Origin: CAYVQE01 sp964454005
GTDB lineage: Bacteria; Myxococcota; B64-G9
Assembly: GCA_964454005.1 (NCBI GenBank)
Contig: CAYVQE010000006.1
Location: 1 to 64,000, forward strand
Direction: 5' to 3'
Length of the DNA: 64,000 nucleotides
The notes beneath the pieces were generated by a model that did no database searches, was not told the DNA's origin, and saw nothing but the letters and a program-made list of their open reading frames with translations. Position 1 is the stretch's first letter. Each line of letters opens with the position of its first letter. The position numbers and the translations under genes were made by a program. Positions 30,742 to 38,799 of the stretch are shown piece by piece.

Positions 30742-31551
30742 ATGGATGCCCGCACGCTGGCCCAGTGCTACGACGAGGAGGTCCTGCCCGATTGGGACGC
30801 GGCCTTCGTAGACCTGCTGTGCGAGGAGTTCCCGGCGCCGCTGCCGGCCAAGGCCCAGCTGCTCGAAATCGGCTGCACCACCGGCCGGCTGACCGAGACC
30901 CTGATGGAACGGCTGCCCGAGGGCGGCCGCCTGATCGCCATCGAGGACGTGCGCGAGCTGATGGAGATCGCCCGCAGCAAGGTGGCCGCCTTCGACCGCA
31001 AGCGGGTCTTCTTCAAGAGGGAGCCGGCGGATCACATCTCGTTCAGCGATGGCACCTTCGATGCGGTGCTGAGCGCCGGCCTGGCGCCGATCTACGACCT
31101 GGCCGAGGTGCTCGGCGAGGTGGCCCGGCTGCTCAAGCCCGACGGGACGGCGCTGCTGGGCGTACCCATGCGGGGCTGCTTCCAGGAGCTGCTCGACATC
31201 TTCCGCGAGGTGCTGGAGAAAGAGGACCTGTTCCAGGTCCAGGACGAGCTGGATCGGTTGACCGCCCGCTTGCCGGATCGGTTGCAGGCGCTGCGCCTGC
31301 TCAACGAGGCCGGCCTGGTCGAGACCCGCGTCGGCCTGCGCGAGCGCAGCCTGCACTTCGCCGACGCGCTCGAGTTCTTGCAGGCGCCGCTGGTGCGCAA
31401 CCACTGCCTGGAACAGTGCCTGGAGCTGATCCAGGATCGCTCCTGGCGCGAAGGGGTGCTGGCCGGCATGGTCCGCTCGCTGGACACCTACTTCCCCGAC
31501 GGCATCGAGCTGACGCTGGTGCTGGGCCGGTTGAGCGGGACGCGGCCCTGA
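30742..31551 (+). CDS. Class I SAM-dependent methyltransferase
   Basis: 269 residues from ATG 30742. Motif I LLEIGCTTGRLTE (residues about 40-52) has the EIGC-x-TG form of SAM binders, the acidic residue after it is in RLIAIEDVRE, and FDAVLSAGLAPI followed by EVARLLKPDGTALLGVP matches motifs II-III of class I methyltransferases. The C-terminal 100 residues are helical and give no substrate clue. Its stop codon abuts the stop of the convergent regulator gene (TGATCA at 31549-31554). Confidence 0.85.
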   Translation: MDARTLAQCYDEEVLPDWDAAFVDLLCEEFPAPLPAKAQLLEIGCTTGRLTETLMERLPEGGRLIAIEDVRELMEIARSKVAAFDRKRVFFKREPADHISFSDGTFDAVLSAGLAPIYDLAEVLGEVARLLKPDGTALLGVPMRGCFQELLDIFREVLEKEDLFQVQDELDRLTARLPDRLQALRLLNEAGLVETRVGLRERSLHFADALEFLQAPLVRNHCLEQCLELIQDRSWREGVLAGMVRSLDTYFPDGIELTLVLGRLSGTRP

Positions 31552-33114
31552 TCAGCCCTTGCGGCGATCGAGGTGGTAGGCCTGGACCTTGCGGATCAGG
31601 TTGCGCCGCGAGATGCCCAGCGACTTGGCGGCCTGGGTCTTGTTCCAGCGCGCCCGCTTGAGGTGATCGAGGATCATGGTGCGCTCCAACCGCTCGACGG
31701 CCGCCGGCAGCGTCGGCGCGCGTTCCTTCTGCTCGGCCGCGCCGCTGGGGTAGATCTCATAGCGGATGCGGGGCGACAAAAACTCCTCGCCGATGACCTC
31801 GTCCTCGCCGCGCAGCACCAGCAGGCGCTCGATCTCGTTCTCCAGTTCGCGCACGTTGCCCGGCCAGTGGTAGTCCATCAGCCGCTGCATGCAGGCCGGC
31901 GACAGCCGCTGCGGCTTGCCGTCGCCGCCGTGCTTGAGCAGAAAGTGATCCACCAGGATGGGCACGTCGTCGCGCCGGTCGCGCAGCGGCGGCAGCGGGA
32001 TGGTGATGACGTTGACCCGGTAGTAGAGATCCTCGCGGAACTGCCCCTGATCGACCAGGGCTTTGAGATCGCGGTTGGTGGCGGCGATGATGCGCACGTC
32101 GACCGCGTGCTCCTGCGTCGAGCCGACCGGGATGAAGGTGCCTTCCTGCAGGATGCGCAGCAGCTTGACCTGCAGGCTGGGGCTCATGTCGCCGATCTCG
32201 TCCAGGAAGAAGCTGCCGCCGTCGGCCACCTCGAACAGGCCCTTCTTGGTGCCCACCGCGCCGGTGAACGCGCCCCGGGCGTGGCCGAACAGCTCCGAGT
32301 CCAGCAGGTTGTCGTTGAAGGCCGAGCAGTTCTGCACCACGAAGGGCTTGTTGCGGCGGGCCGACTGGAAGTGGATGGCGCGGGCCACCAGCTCTTTGCC
32401 GGTGCCGTTCTCGCCGGAGATCAGCACGGTGGCGTCGGTGCCGGAGACCTTGTCCAGCAGGCGGTAGAGTTCGCGCATGGGTGCGCTCTTGCCGATGATC
32501 TGGCCGTAGCGCGAGCGCTCGGCCAGCTCGCGGGTCAACCGGTCCAGCCTCCGCTCCTTGCGGGCCACCTCCTCGCGGAAGACCAGGATCTCGCGCACCA
32601 CCAGCTCGAGCAGATCGCCCAGGTAGCCCTCGGCCTCGGGCGACAGCGATGGGGTCTGGTGGCAGGCGCGCAGCAGCTCGGCCCGCGACAGCGGCAGGTC
32701 GGCGCAGCGCTGCAGCACCGCGTCGATCTGCTGCTGCTGCTGCTCGTCGCCGCCGCGGTGCAGGTAGCCGCCGGCCAGGATCAGCCCCTGCTGCTCGCCA
32801 TCGACCACCACCGGCACGTACAGCTCGCTCAGCCCGGCGTGGCAGCGCATGCAGGCCGCCTGCCCGGATGCGCCGGCGCCCTGGTGATGCTGCCACATCT
32901 GGCGCGCGGTGGCGTCGCAGCGGGCCTTGCCCTGGGGGGTGGACTTGAGCAGGCCGCAGACGGGGCGCTCGGTGGCGAAGCGTTCGGCCTTGGGGCTGTC
33001 GAGCAGGTCGCCGCCGGCGTCGGCGAAGCCCACCCCCAGGCCCCAGCGCTCGTTGACGATCTGCGCCATGCGCCCGATCACCCGCAAATCCGCCAGCTCG
33101 TTCCAGTCCAGCAT
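31552..33114 (-). CDS. Sigma54-dependent transcriptional activator with PocR sensory domain
   Basis: 520 residues from ATG 33114; the frame is open far upstream but the protein-like part begins here. Residues about 5-180 match the PocR domain, with Cys53, Cys66, Cys88 and Cys91 in the expected CxxC-like pattern and LILAGGYLH. Then come the AAA+ domain with Walker A GENGTGKE (234-241), GAFTGA at 281-286, which contacts sigma54, Walker B FFLDEIGD, and a Fis-type helix-turn-helix near the C-terminus (AAKSLGISRRNLIRKVQAY). PocR domains sense small organic ligands or redox state. The target genes are unknown; the divergent gene at 33223 is a candidate. No response-regulator receiver domain is present. 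Confidence 0.92.
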   Translation of the reverse strand: MLDWNELADLRVIGRMAQIVNERWGLGVGFADAGGDLLDSPKAERFATERPVCGLLKSTPQGKARCDATARQMWQHHQGAGASGQAACMRCHAGLSELYVPVVVDGEQQGLILAGGYLHRGGDEQQQQQIDAVLQRCADLPLSRAELLRACHQTPSLSPEAEGYLGDLLELVVREILVFREEVARKERRLDRLTRELAERSRYGQIIGKSAPMRELYRLLDKVSGTDATVLISGENGTGKELVARAIHFQSARRNKPFVVQNCSAFNDNLLDSELFGHARGAFTGAVGTKKGLFEVADGGSFFLDEIGDMSPSLQVKLLRILQEGTFIPVGSTQEHAVDVRIIAATNRDLKALVDQGQFREDLYYRVNVITIPLPPLRDRRDDVPILVDHFLLKHGGDGKPQRLSPACMQRLMDYHWPGNVRELENEIERLLVLRGEDEVIGEEFLSPRIRYEIYPSGAAEQKERAPTLPAAVERLERTMILDHLKRARWNKTQAAKSLGISRRNLIRKVQAYHLDRRKG

Positions 33115-33222
33115 GGGCCGCAGTTTGACATGAAGCCCGGCCCGGCGGCAAGCAGCCGCGGCCGCGAAAAAGACCCCATTGACCCCGGGCGGCTCCTTGC
33201 GGCAAGCTAGCGCCCTGTGACA

Positions 33223-34272
33223 ATGCGATCCCACATCCCGGCGCTGGCCACGGCGCTGCTCGTGGCGCTCGGCGGCGCCACCGGCTGCGGCGACAAGCTC
33301 GAGGCCCACCTGGGCGAGTTCATGGCGGCCGAGCAGGCCCAGGCCGATCCCTACGGACCGCCGCCGGACGTCTACTCGCTGGCCGAGTCGGACGAGGCGG
33401 TCGACAGGCTGGCCGCGATGCCCTTCGCCGAGGTGGCCCACCGCCTGGGCGCCCACCGCCTGCGGGCCCTGGTGGAGATGGAGATGAACGGCCACCAGCG
33501 GCGGCTGGAGCTGGAGGAGGAGATCCTGCTGGTGCAGGCGGCCAACGGCGACTTCCGGCTCAAGGTGGACAACGAGGCCGGCCAGGGCTACGAGATGGTG
33601 TTCTCCGGCGGCCGGCTGTGGGTCCGACAGCGTTTCGCCGACTTTCATCCGCGCAGCGTGCTCGATCGGCTCCACCTCGAGCAGCGCGAGGCGGCCACCG
33701 GCCTGTGGGGCGCCATCCACCGGCTGTTCCGCGGCCGGCTGCGGTTGAGCAAGCAGGGCCTGAAACGCCACTACGGCCGCGACGCGCTGGAGTACAGCAT
33801 CGGCCTGGCCCCCGGCCCGCCGCGCTTGCCGGGCACCCGGCCGCCGCCGGAGGTGCCGGCCGGCATCCAGGGCTATGTTTACGAACGCGAGATCACCCCG
33901 GCCGAGCGGGATCGCTGGCGCGACCAGGCCGCGCCCCGGCAGGCGACCGGCCATCTGCTGGTCGATGTGGACGCCGGCGTGCTGCTGCAGCTGCACTTCG
34001 AGGGGCGGCTGGCCTGCAAGGGCCCGCAGGGCGAGCCGCTGGCGATGCACTTGAGCGCCCGCCTGGGCGCCGATGGCTTCGGCAACCCACCGGCCGTCCC
34101 ACCGCCCGACGAAGAAAACGTCACGCCCCTGCCGGAGCGCATTCCGGTCAACACCCATCCGCTGGACTTCTTCTTCGGCGAGGGCACCACGGCCGGGCTG
34201 GGAGCGCCGGCCGGGGTGGCCCGCCGAGCGCGCGCCGGGCAACGGGCCGCGACCGCGGACAGCTCGGACTGA
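33223..34272 (+). CDS. Lipoprotein of unknown function
   Basis: 349 residues from ATG 33223 (a GTG two codons earlier is possible). The lipobox is ATGC within a typical signal. The mature protein has an acidic N-terminal part and an all-beta-looking middle (FRLKVDNEAGQGYEMVFSGG, LEYSIGLAPG, GHLLVDVDAGVLLQLHFEG). That pattern is seen in LolA/LppX-like or outer-membrane sorting proteins, but I cannot assign a family. The C-terminus is Pro/Ala/Arg-rich. It is divergent to the PocR-sigma54 regulator and 32 bp upstream of rsfS. Confidence 0.65.
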   Translation: MRSHIPALATALLVALGGATGCGDKLEAHLGEFMAAEQAQADPYGPPPDVYSLAESDEAVDRLAAMPFAEVAHRLGAHRLRALVEMEMNGHQRRLELEEEILLVQAANGDFRLKVDNEAGQGYEMVFSGGRLWVRQRFADFHPRSVLDRLHLEQREAATGLWGAIHRLFRGRLRLSKQGLKRHYGRDALEYSIGLAPGPPRLPGTRPPPEVPAGIQGYVYEREITPAERDRWRDQAAPRQATGHLLVDVDAGVLLQLHFEGRLACKGPQGEPLAMHLSARLGADGFGNPPAVPPPDEENVTPLPERIPVNTHPLDFFFGEGTTAGLGAPAGVARRARAGQRAATADSSD

Positions 34273-34304
34273 GCCCAAGCTCCCTGCAACCGCGAGGTGC
34301 TGCT

Positions 34305-34700
34305 GTGAGCCCCGCCCGACACGATCCCGACACCGCGGCCCGGCCGGAACCCGCCGGCCAGGCCCTGGCCGAGCGGCTGTGCGCACTGGCCGCCGAGAAG
34401 AAAGCCCGCGCTCCCGGCCTCTACGACGTGCGCGCGCTGACCTCCTACGCCGATTACATCCTGGTGCTCGGCGCCACCTCGGACCGCCACGCCCGGGCGC
34501 TGGCCGAGCACCTGCGCCGCACCTTGCGCGAGCAAGGGGTGCGGCCAGCGGGCGTCGAGGGCGAGGACAGCGGCCAGTGGGTGCTGCTCGACTATGGCGA
34601 CGTGATCGTCCACGTGATGCAGGAGCAGACCCGCGCCTACTACGATCTGGACGGCCTGTGGATCGACGCCCGGCGGCTGCCGGCCGGGGAAGAGGCCTGA
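34305..34700 (+). CDS. rsfS: Ribosomal silencing factor RsfS
   Basis: 131 residues from GTG 34305, with GAGGTG upstream. A complete RsfS/Iojap domain: AAEKKARAPGLYDVRALTSY, ADYILVLGATSDRHARALAE, and the signature EGEDSGQWVLLDYGDVIVHV with MQEQTRAYYDLDGLW. It binds ribosomal protein uL14 and blocks subunit joining when nutrients are short. A Pro/Ala-rich extension of about 20 residues precedes the domain. It is followed by a ComF-family gene 35 bp on. Confidence 0.95.
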   Translation: MSPARHDPDTAARPEPAGQALAERLCALAAEKKARAPGLYDVRALTSYADYILVLGATSDRHARALAEHLRRTLREQGVRPAGVEGEDSGQWVLLDYGDVIVHVMQEQTRAYYDLDGLWIDARRLPAGEEA

Positions 34701-34735
34701 GCCGCGGCCGAAAAGGGCGGGCCGCGCTGGAGTCG

Positions 34736-35530
34736 ATGCACCGTTGGCGAGCCTCGCCCACTTCTGCGCCATCTGAGGCGAAGTCGCGGTTCGCGACTCT
34801 GTGGCGGGGGATGCTGCGCCCGGCCGGCGGCCTGCTCGACCTGCTGCTGCCGCCGAGCTGCTCGCTGTGCGGCGAGCTGCTCGACCACCCCGGCCGCGCC
34901 ATCTGCCCGAGCTGCGCCTTCGGCTTCGACGAGCTGAGCGAGCCATTGTGCGCCCGCTGCGGGGCGCCCCTGACCGCCGGCGGCTGCCCCGATTGCCTGC
35001 GATTTGCACCGCGGGCGCAACCGATCCGCTCCGGCTTCGCGCTCGGCGGTACCTGCCTGGAGGCGGTGCTGGCGCTCAAGGCCGGCCGCAGCGAGCTGGC
35101 CGCCGACCTGGCCGAGCGGCTGGCCGGCTGCCGGACGCTGGGCCCGGCGGTGGCCGGGGCCGACCGCCTGCTGCCGGTGCCGCTGCACCCGCGGCGCCAG
35201 CACCGGCGGGGCTTCAACCAGGCCTCCCTGCTGGCCCACCGGCTGGCCGACCGGCTCGGGCTGCGGCTGGAGTTCGAGGCCCTGGTGCGCCGGCGCGACA
35301 CGCCCGCCCAGCAGCGGCGGGCTTCGCGGGCCGAGCGGCGGCGCAACGTCCACGGCGCCTTCGCGGTGCGCCGGCCGGTGCGGGTGGCCGGCCTGGCGCT
35401 GTGCCTGGTCGACGACGTGGTCACCACCGGGGCCACCCTGACCGCCTGCGCCGAGGCGCTGCTGGCTGCCGGAGCCCGCTCGGTGCGGGCGGTCACCCTG
35501 GCCCGCACCCTGCGCCAGGATCAGCTGTGA
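34736..35530 (+). CDS. ComF-family phosphoribosyltransferase
   Basis: 264 residues from ATG 34736 (GGAG upstream; ATG 34811 is an alternative giving 239). The N-terminal double zinc ribbon has CSLCGE, CPSC, CARCG and CPDC. The C-terminal phosphoribosyltransferase domain has LLPVPLHPRRQHRRGFNQAS and the PRPP loop CLVDDVVTTGATL. This is the ComFC/GntX architecture, linked to DNA uptake in competent bacteria but widespread in others. The exact role here is unknown. Confidence 0.92.
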   Translation: MHRWRASPTSAPSEAKSRFATLWRGMLRPAGGLLDLLLPPSCSLCGELLDHPGRAICPSCAFGFDELSEPLCARCGAPLTAGGCPDCLRFAPRAQPIRSGFALGGTCLEAVLALKAGRSELAADLAERLAGCRTLGPAVAGADRLLPVPLHPRRQHRRGFNQASLLAHRLADRLGLRLEFEALVRRRDTPAQQRRASRAERRRNVHGAFAVRRPVRVAGLALCLVDDVVTTGATLTACAEALLAAGARSVRAVTLARTLRQDQL

Positions 35531-35550
35531 GTCGAAGCCCCCCCTTCGAG

Positions 35551-35569
35551 CACAGTGCCGTACACTGTG
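35551..35569. repeat. 7-bp inverted repeat downstream of the comF-family gene
   Basis: CACAGTG (35551-35557) and CACTGTG (35563-35569), 5-base spacer. It lies 41 bp upstream of the -35 box at 35611, so it may be an operator for the Cys-rich lipoprotein gene or a weak hairpin after comF. Confidence 0.4.
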
Positions 35570-35610
35570 GGATATCGCCGGTTTCATGCCAGTTTTCCAG
35601 CCGGCAATGC

Positions 35611-35640
35611 TTGACGGATCCCGGCCGGCGCCCCTAGTAT
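35611..35640 (+). promoter_or_regulatory. Sigma70-type promoter of the Cys-rich lipoprotein gene
   Basis: TTGACG (35611-35616), an 18-base spacer and TAGTAT (35635-35640). The leader to ATG 35775 would be about 128 bases, long for this window; nothing else was recognised in it. Confidence 0.55.
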
Positions 35641-35774
35641 CAAAAATGAACGCAGGTCGACCCCGATGAGGGCGAAGCGTTGCGCCGCGAAAATCTACCG
35701 CCCGGTACGCGTCCGGCCGGGTGCGGGGTTGCGGCGGGCGCGACCGGCAATCGGCGGGCAAGGAGTGCGAGACG

Positions 35775-37211
35775 ATGAAGACGATGATCTTGAAAAGCAC
35801 GGCCTGGCGCGTGATGGGCTCGGGCTGCCTGGCGGCCCTGCTGGCCATCGGCGCCGGAGCCTGTTCGGGCGAAAGCAACCCCGACGGCGGCATCGGCCGC
35901 GACGGCGACGGCGGCGCTGGCGGCGACCAGGAGTGTCCGGTCATCTGCTCGACCGACGCCGACTGCTGCGAAGGCCAGACATGCAACGACGGCATCTGCT
36001 CGGCGGGCAACGAGTGTCCGAGCGGCTGCAACTACGAATGCGACAAGGCGGCCGGCGAGGTCTGCAACCCGGCCACCAAGAAGTGCGAGTCCGGCGCGCC
36101 GCCGGTCAACTGCGTCAGCGACTGCGATTGCTACGCGGGCGAGTCGTGCATCAACGGCGAGTGCGTGTCCAACGGTGGCGACGAGGTCTCGTGCAGCGGT
36201 GACGAGGACTGCGAAGAGGGCCAGATCTGCCGCGACGGCACCTGCCGCCCCGAGTCCTGCGAGACCCGCGAGGACTGCGCCGGGCCGACCTGCCTGGTGT
36301 GCCAGGACGGCCAGTGCACCGCGCCGCCGCCGGTGTGCCAGGGCGACCAGGACTGCTGCGTGGGCTACCGCTGCAACTTCGGCACCTGCATCCCGGTTGG
36401 CGAGGGCTGCGTGTCGGACTCCGACTGCGAGGATCCGGAGTTTCCGCGCTGCAACACCGACACCGGCGAGTGCATCCCCGAGTGCGTCAACGACATCGAC
36501 TGCCCGCTGGCGGATCAGATCTGCCAGGACAACCACTGCGTCTCGCCGGGCTGCAGCCCCGAGGACTGCCCCCAGGGCCAGTGGTGCAACACCGGCAGCG
36601 GCGAGTGCGAGCCGGGCTGCGACTCCAACGACGACTGCGTGCCGCCCGAGACCTGCAACTACCAGACCCACGAATGCGGCCAGGTCGACTGCTGCGGCGG
36701 GGTATGCACCGAGGAGCAGTACTGCGACGAGCTGACCTGCCAGTGCGTGGACCTGTGCCAGGACAACACCGACTGCCCGCCCAACTACGAGTGCGACGTC
36801 GAAAGCGGCAAGTGCATGTGCACCGAGGGCGCCTGCCCGCAGGGCAGCCACTGCGACCTGCAGACGGGCGAGTGCGTACGCGACGGCGACGCCTGCCAGA
36901 CCGACGCCGACTGCCCGGCCGGCTTCTACTGCGATCCGGCCCAGCAGGTCTGCGTGTCGCAGGGCAGCGGCAATGACGGCGAAGCCTGCTTCACCGACGC
37001 CGAGTGCGACGCCGGCCAGAACCTGTACTGCGACTCCAACATGTGGTGCATCATGTGCATATTTTTCGACTCGGACTGGAACCCGACCTTCACCTGCCGT
37101 TACGGCTGCAGCCTGATGGCGCCCAACTGCCAGGCGGGCACCGAATGCAAGATGCGCTGGCTGTTTCCGGAAGCCGGCCACCCGGCCGGGTTGTGCATCC
37201 CCACCCCTTGA
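35775..37211 (+). CDS. Cys-rich secreted lipoprotein with EGF/dickkopf-like repeats
   Basis: 478 residues from ATG 35775 (AAGGAG upstream). Lipobox GAGAC, then a Gly/Asp-rich linker and about ten short modules of the type CxxDxDCxxGxxCxxGxC. Cys content is very high and evenly paired, so it should fold by disulfides outside the cytoplasm. The module from about residue 214 to 337 is almost identical, also in DNA, to part of the gene at 40371. Such proteins are frequent in Myxococcota; functions are unknown. It is followed at 49 bp by a second Cys-rich lipoprotein gene. Confidence 0.8.
   Translation: MKTMILKSTAWRVMGSGCLAALLAIGAGACSGESNPDGGIGRDGDGGAGGDQECPVICSTDADCCEGQTCNDGICSAGNECPSGCNYECDKAAGEVCNPATKKCESGAPPVNCVSDCDCYAGESCINGECVSNGGDEVSCSGDEDCEEGQICRDGTCRPESCETREDCAGPTCLVCQDGQCTAPPPVCQGDQDCCVGYRCNFGTCIPVGEGCVSDSDCEDPEFPRCNTDTGECIPECVNDIDCPLADQICQDNHCVSPGCSPEDCPQGQWCNTGSGECEPGCDSNDDCVPPETCNYQTHECGQVDCCGGVCTEEQYCDELTCQCVDLCQDNTDCPPNYECDVESGKCMCTEGACPQGSHCDLQTGECVRDGDACQTDADCPAGFYCDPAQQVCVSQGSGNDGEACFTDAECDAGQNLYCDSNMWCIMCIFFDSDWNPTFTCRYGCSLMAPNCQAGTECKMRWLFPEAGHPAGLCIPTP
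36414..36783 (+). repeat. 370-bp block nearly identical to 41415-41784
   Basis: About seven mismatches were counted by eye over 370 bp, and the roughly 200 bp between 36443 and 36648 are identical to 41444-41649. The offset is a constant 5001 bp. Flanking parts of the two genes are clearly related but more diverged. Confidence 0.85.
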
Positions 37212-37260
37212 TCGGTGAGGCGATCAACCGCAGCCGCGGGCTGAAGGATCGAGGTGGACC

Positions 37261-38778
37261 ATGAACGCGCTACGCTCATTGACCCTGCTGCTGGCCGCCG
37301 GCCTGTCAGCCACCCTGGTCGCCGCCGGCTGTAGCGGCGGCAACGGCGGCAACGACGCCGGGCTCGATGCCTGCGACGGCTGCGACCCCACCGACGAGGG
37401 GCCGCTGCCGTGCACCAGCATCGCCGACTGCCCGGCCCACCATTTGTGCCTGGGCGGTTTCTGCCAGCTGGGCACCATCTGCACCGGCACCGGTGACGAG
37501 TGCCCCGAGGGCTACGTCTGCAACATCATGCAGGAGGTCTGCGTGCCCGAGACGCCCTGCGAATCGGACGCCGACTGCACCGAGGCGGCCGCCCCGGTCT
37601 GCCTGGAGGCCGACGGGGTCTGCGTCGAATGCGTCGAGGACGCCGACTGCGGCGGCGGCGAGGACGTGTTCTGCAACGCCAGCTACCAGTGCGACGTGGT
37701 CGGGCCCGACTGTTCGACCGACGCCGACTGCACCGAGGCCGGCAAGCCCCACTGCGACCAGGCCCAGGGCAAGTGCGTCGCCTGCGTCAACGACGGCCAC
37801 TGCTCGGGCAACCAGGTCTGCCGGCCCGATACCCACAGCTGCGTCGAGTGCTACGCCAACAACCACTGCGTCAACCCCAACCCCTACTGCTGGCTGGACA
37901 CCACCACCTGCGTCGAGTGCCTCGAAGACAACCACTGCGGCGGCGACGAGCGCTGCAACGTATCCAGCCATACCTGCACCGACATGGTCTGCGAAAGCGA
38001 CGCCGACTGCGTCGACCAGCCCGGCCCCCACTGCCGCCAGGACACCGGCGACTGCGTGGCCTGCCTGGAGCACGACCACTGCGGCGCACTGCAGTGGTGC
38101 CGCGAGTACAGCTGCCAGTCGGGCTGCGAGACCGATGCCGAGTGCGTCGACAAGATGGGCCAGGGCTACCGCTGCGATCCGGAAAACGCCGAGTGCTTCT
38201 ACGCCGAGTGCATGGACGACGCCGACTGCGCCGGCCACGAGAACGGCGAGCACTGCAAGCTGACCGATCTGCCGTCCAACCCGCCGCAGTACACCTGCGT
38301 CGAGTGCACCGAAGACGCCCACTGCGACGAGTTCTTCATGTGCAAGACCACCAGCGGCAAGTTCGTCTGCGAGCCCATGCCCTGCTACCTGTACGAGGAT
38401 CCGGAGGCCACCTGCGCCGAGATCGACCCCTGCTACGTGTGCGACTACGGCGGGGGCCAGTGCAAACCGCGCGAGGACTGCTCCACCGAGCCCTGCTGCC
38501 AGGGCTATACCTGCAACGCCTACTCAACTTGTGAACGCAACCTCGACTGCGACTCGAACGAGGACTGTCCAGCCGATTCGATTTGCAACCAGCAAACCCT
38601 TCAGTGCGAATTTCAATCCTGCTGCGACGAATGCGATCCTGGCTGGTACTGCAACGAAGCCACCTGCGAGTGCGTCGAGGGTGAATGCAAGCAACTCATG
38701 GAGTCCTGTAATCCCGACATCCAGAACTGCTGCGAGGGTCTGACCTGCAGCCTCATGGGAATCTGCTTCGCATACTGA
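37261..38778 (+). CDS. Cys-rich secreted lipoprotein, paralogue-like
   Basis: 505 residues from ATG 37261 with GAGGTGG upstream. Lipobox VAAGC, a Gly/Asn linker, then repeated CxxDADCxxxxxPxCxxxxGxCVxC modules (for example VCVECVEDADCGGG and CVECLEDNHCGGDERC). It shares design but not close sequence with the preceding gene. From about 38520 to the stop the DNA becomes noticeably less GC-rich, suggesting that the 3' part was acquired or replaced separately. It is encoded 21 bp upstream of the rqcH-like gene. Confidence 0.8.
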   Translation: MNALRSLTLLLAAGLSATLVAAGCSGGNGGNDAGLDACDGCDPTDEGPLPCTSIADCPAHHLCLGGFCQLGTICTGTGDECPEGYVCNIMQEVCVPETPCESDADCTEAAAPVCLEADGVCVECVEDADCGGGEDVFCNASYQCDVVGPDCSTDADCTEAGKPHCDQAQGKCVACVNDGHCSGNQVCRPDTHSCVECYANNHCVNPNPYCWLDTTTCVECLEDNHCGGDERCNVSSHTCTDMVCESDADCVDQPGPHCRQDTGDCVACLEHDHCGALQWCREYSCQSGCETDAECVDKMGQGYRCDPENAECFYAECMDDADCAGHENGEHCKLTDLPSNPPQYTCVECTEDAHCDEFFMCKTTSGKFVCEPMPCYLYEDPEATCAEIDPCYVCDYGGGQCKPREDCSTEPCCQGYTCNAYSTCERNLDCDSNEDCPADSICNQQTLQCEFQSCCDECDPGWYCNEATCECVEGECKQLMESCNPDIQNCCEGLTCSLMGICFAY

Positions 38779-38799
38779 CATCGCGTCATCCGGACGGAT

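Noticed and set aside
31552..35508. 1318-codon minus-strand frame starting at 35508
   Set aside because: Only the last 520 codons (from 33114) are protein-like; the remainder is antisense to the lipoprotein, rsfS and comF-family genes.
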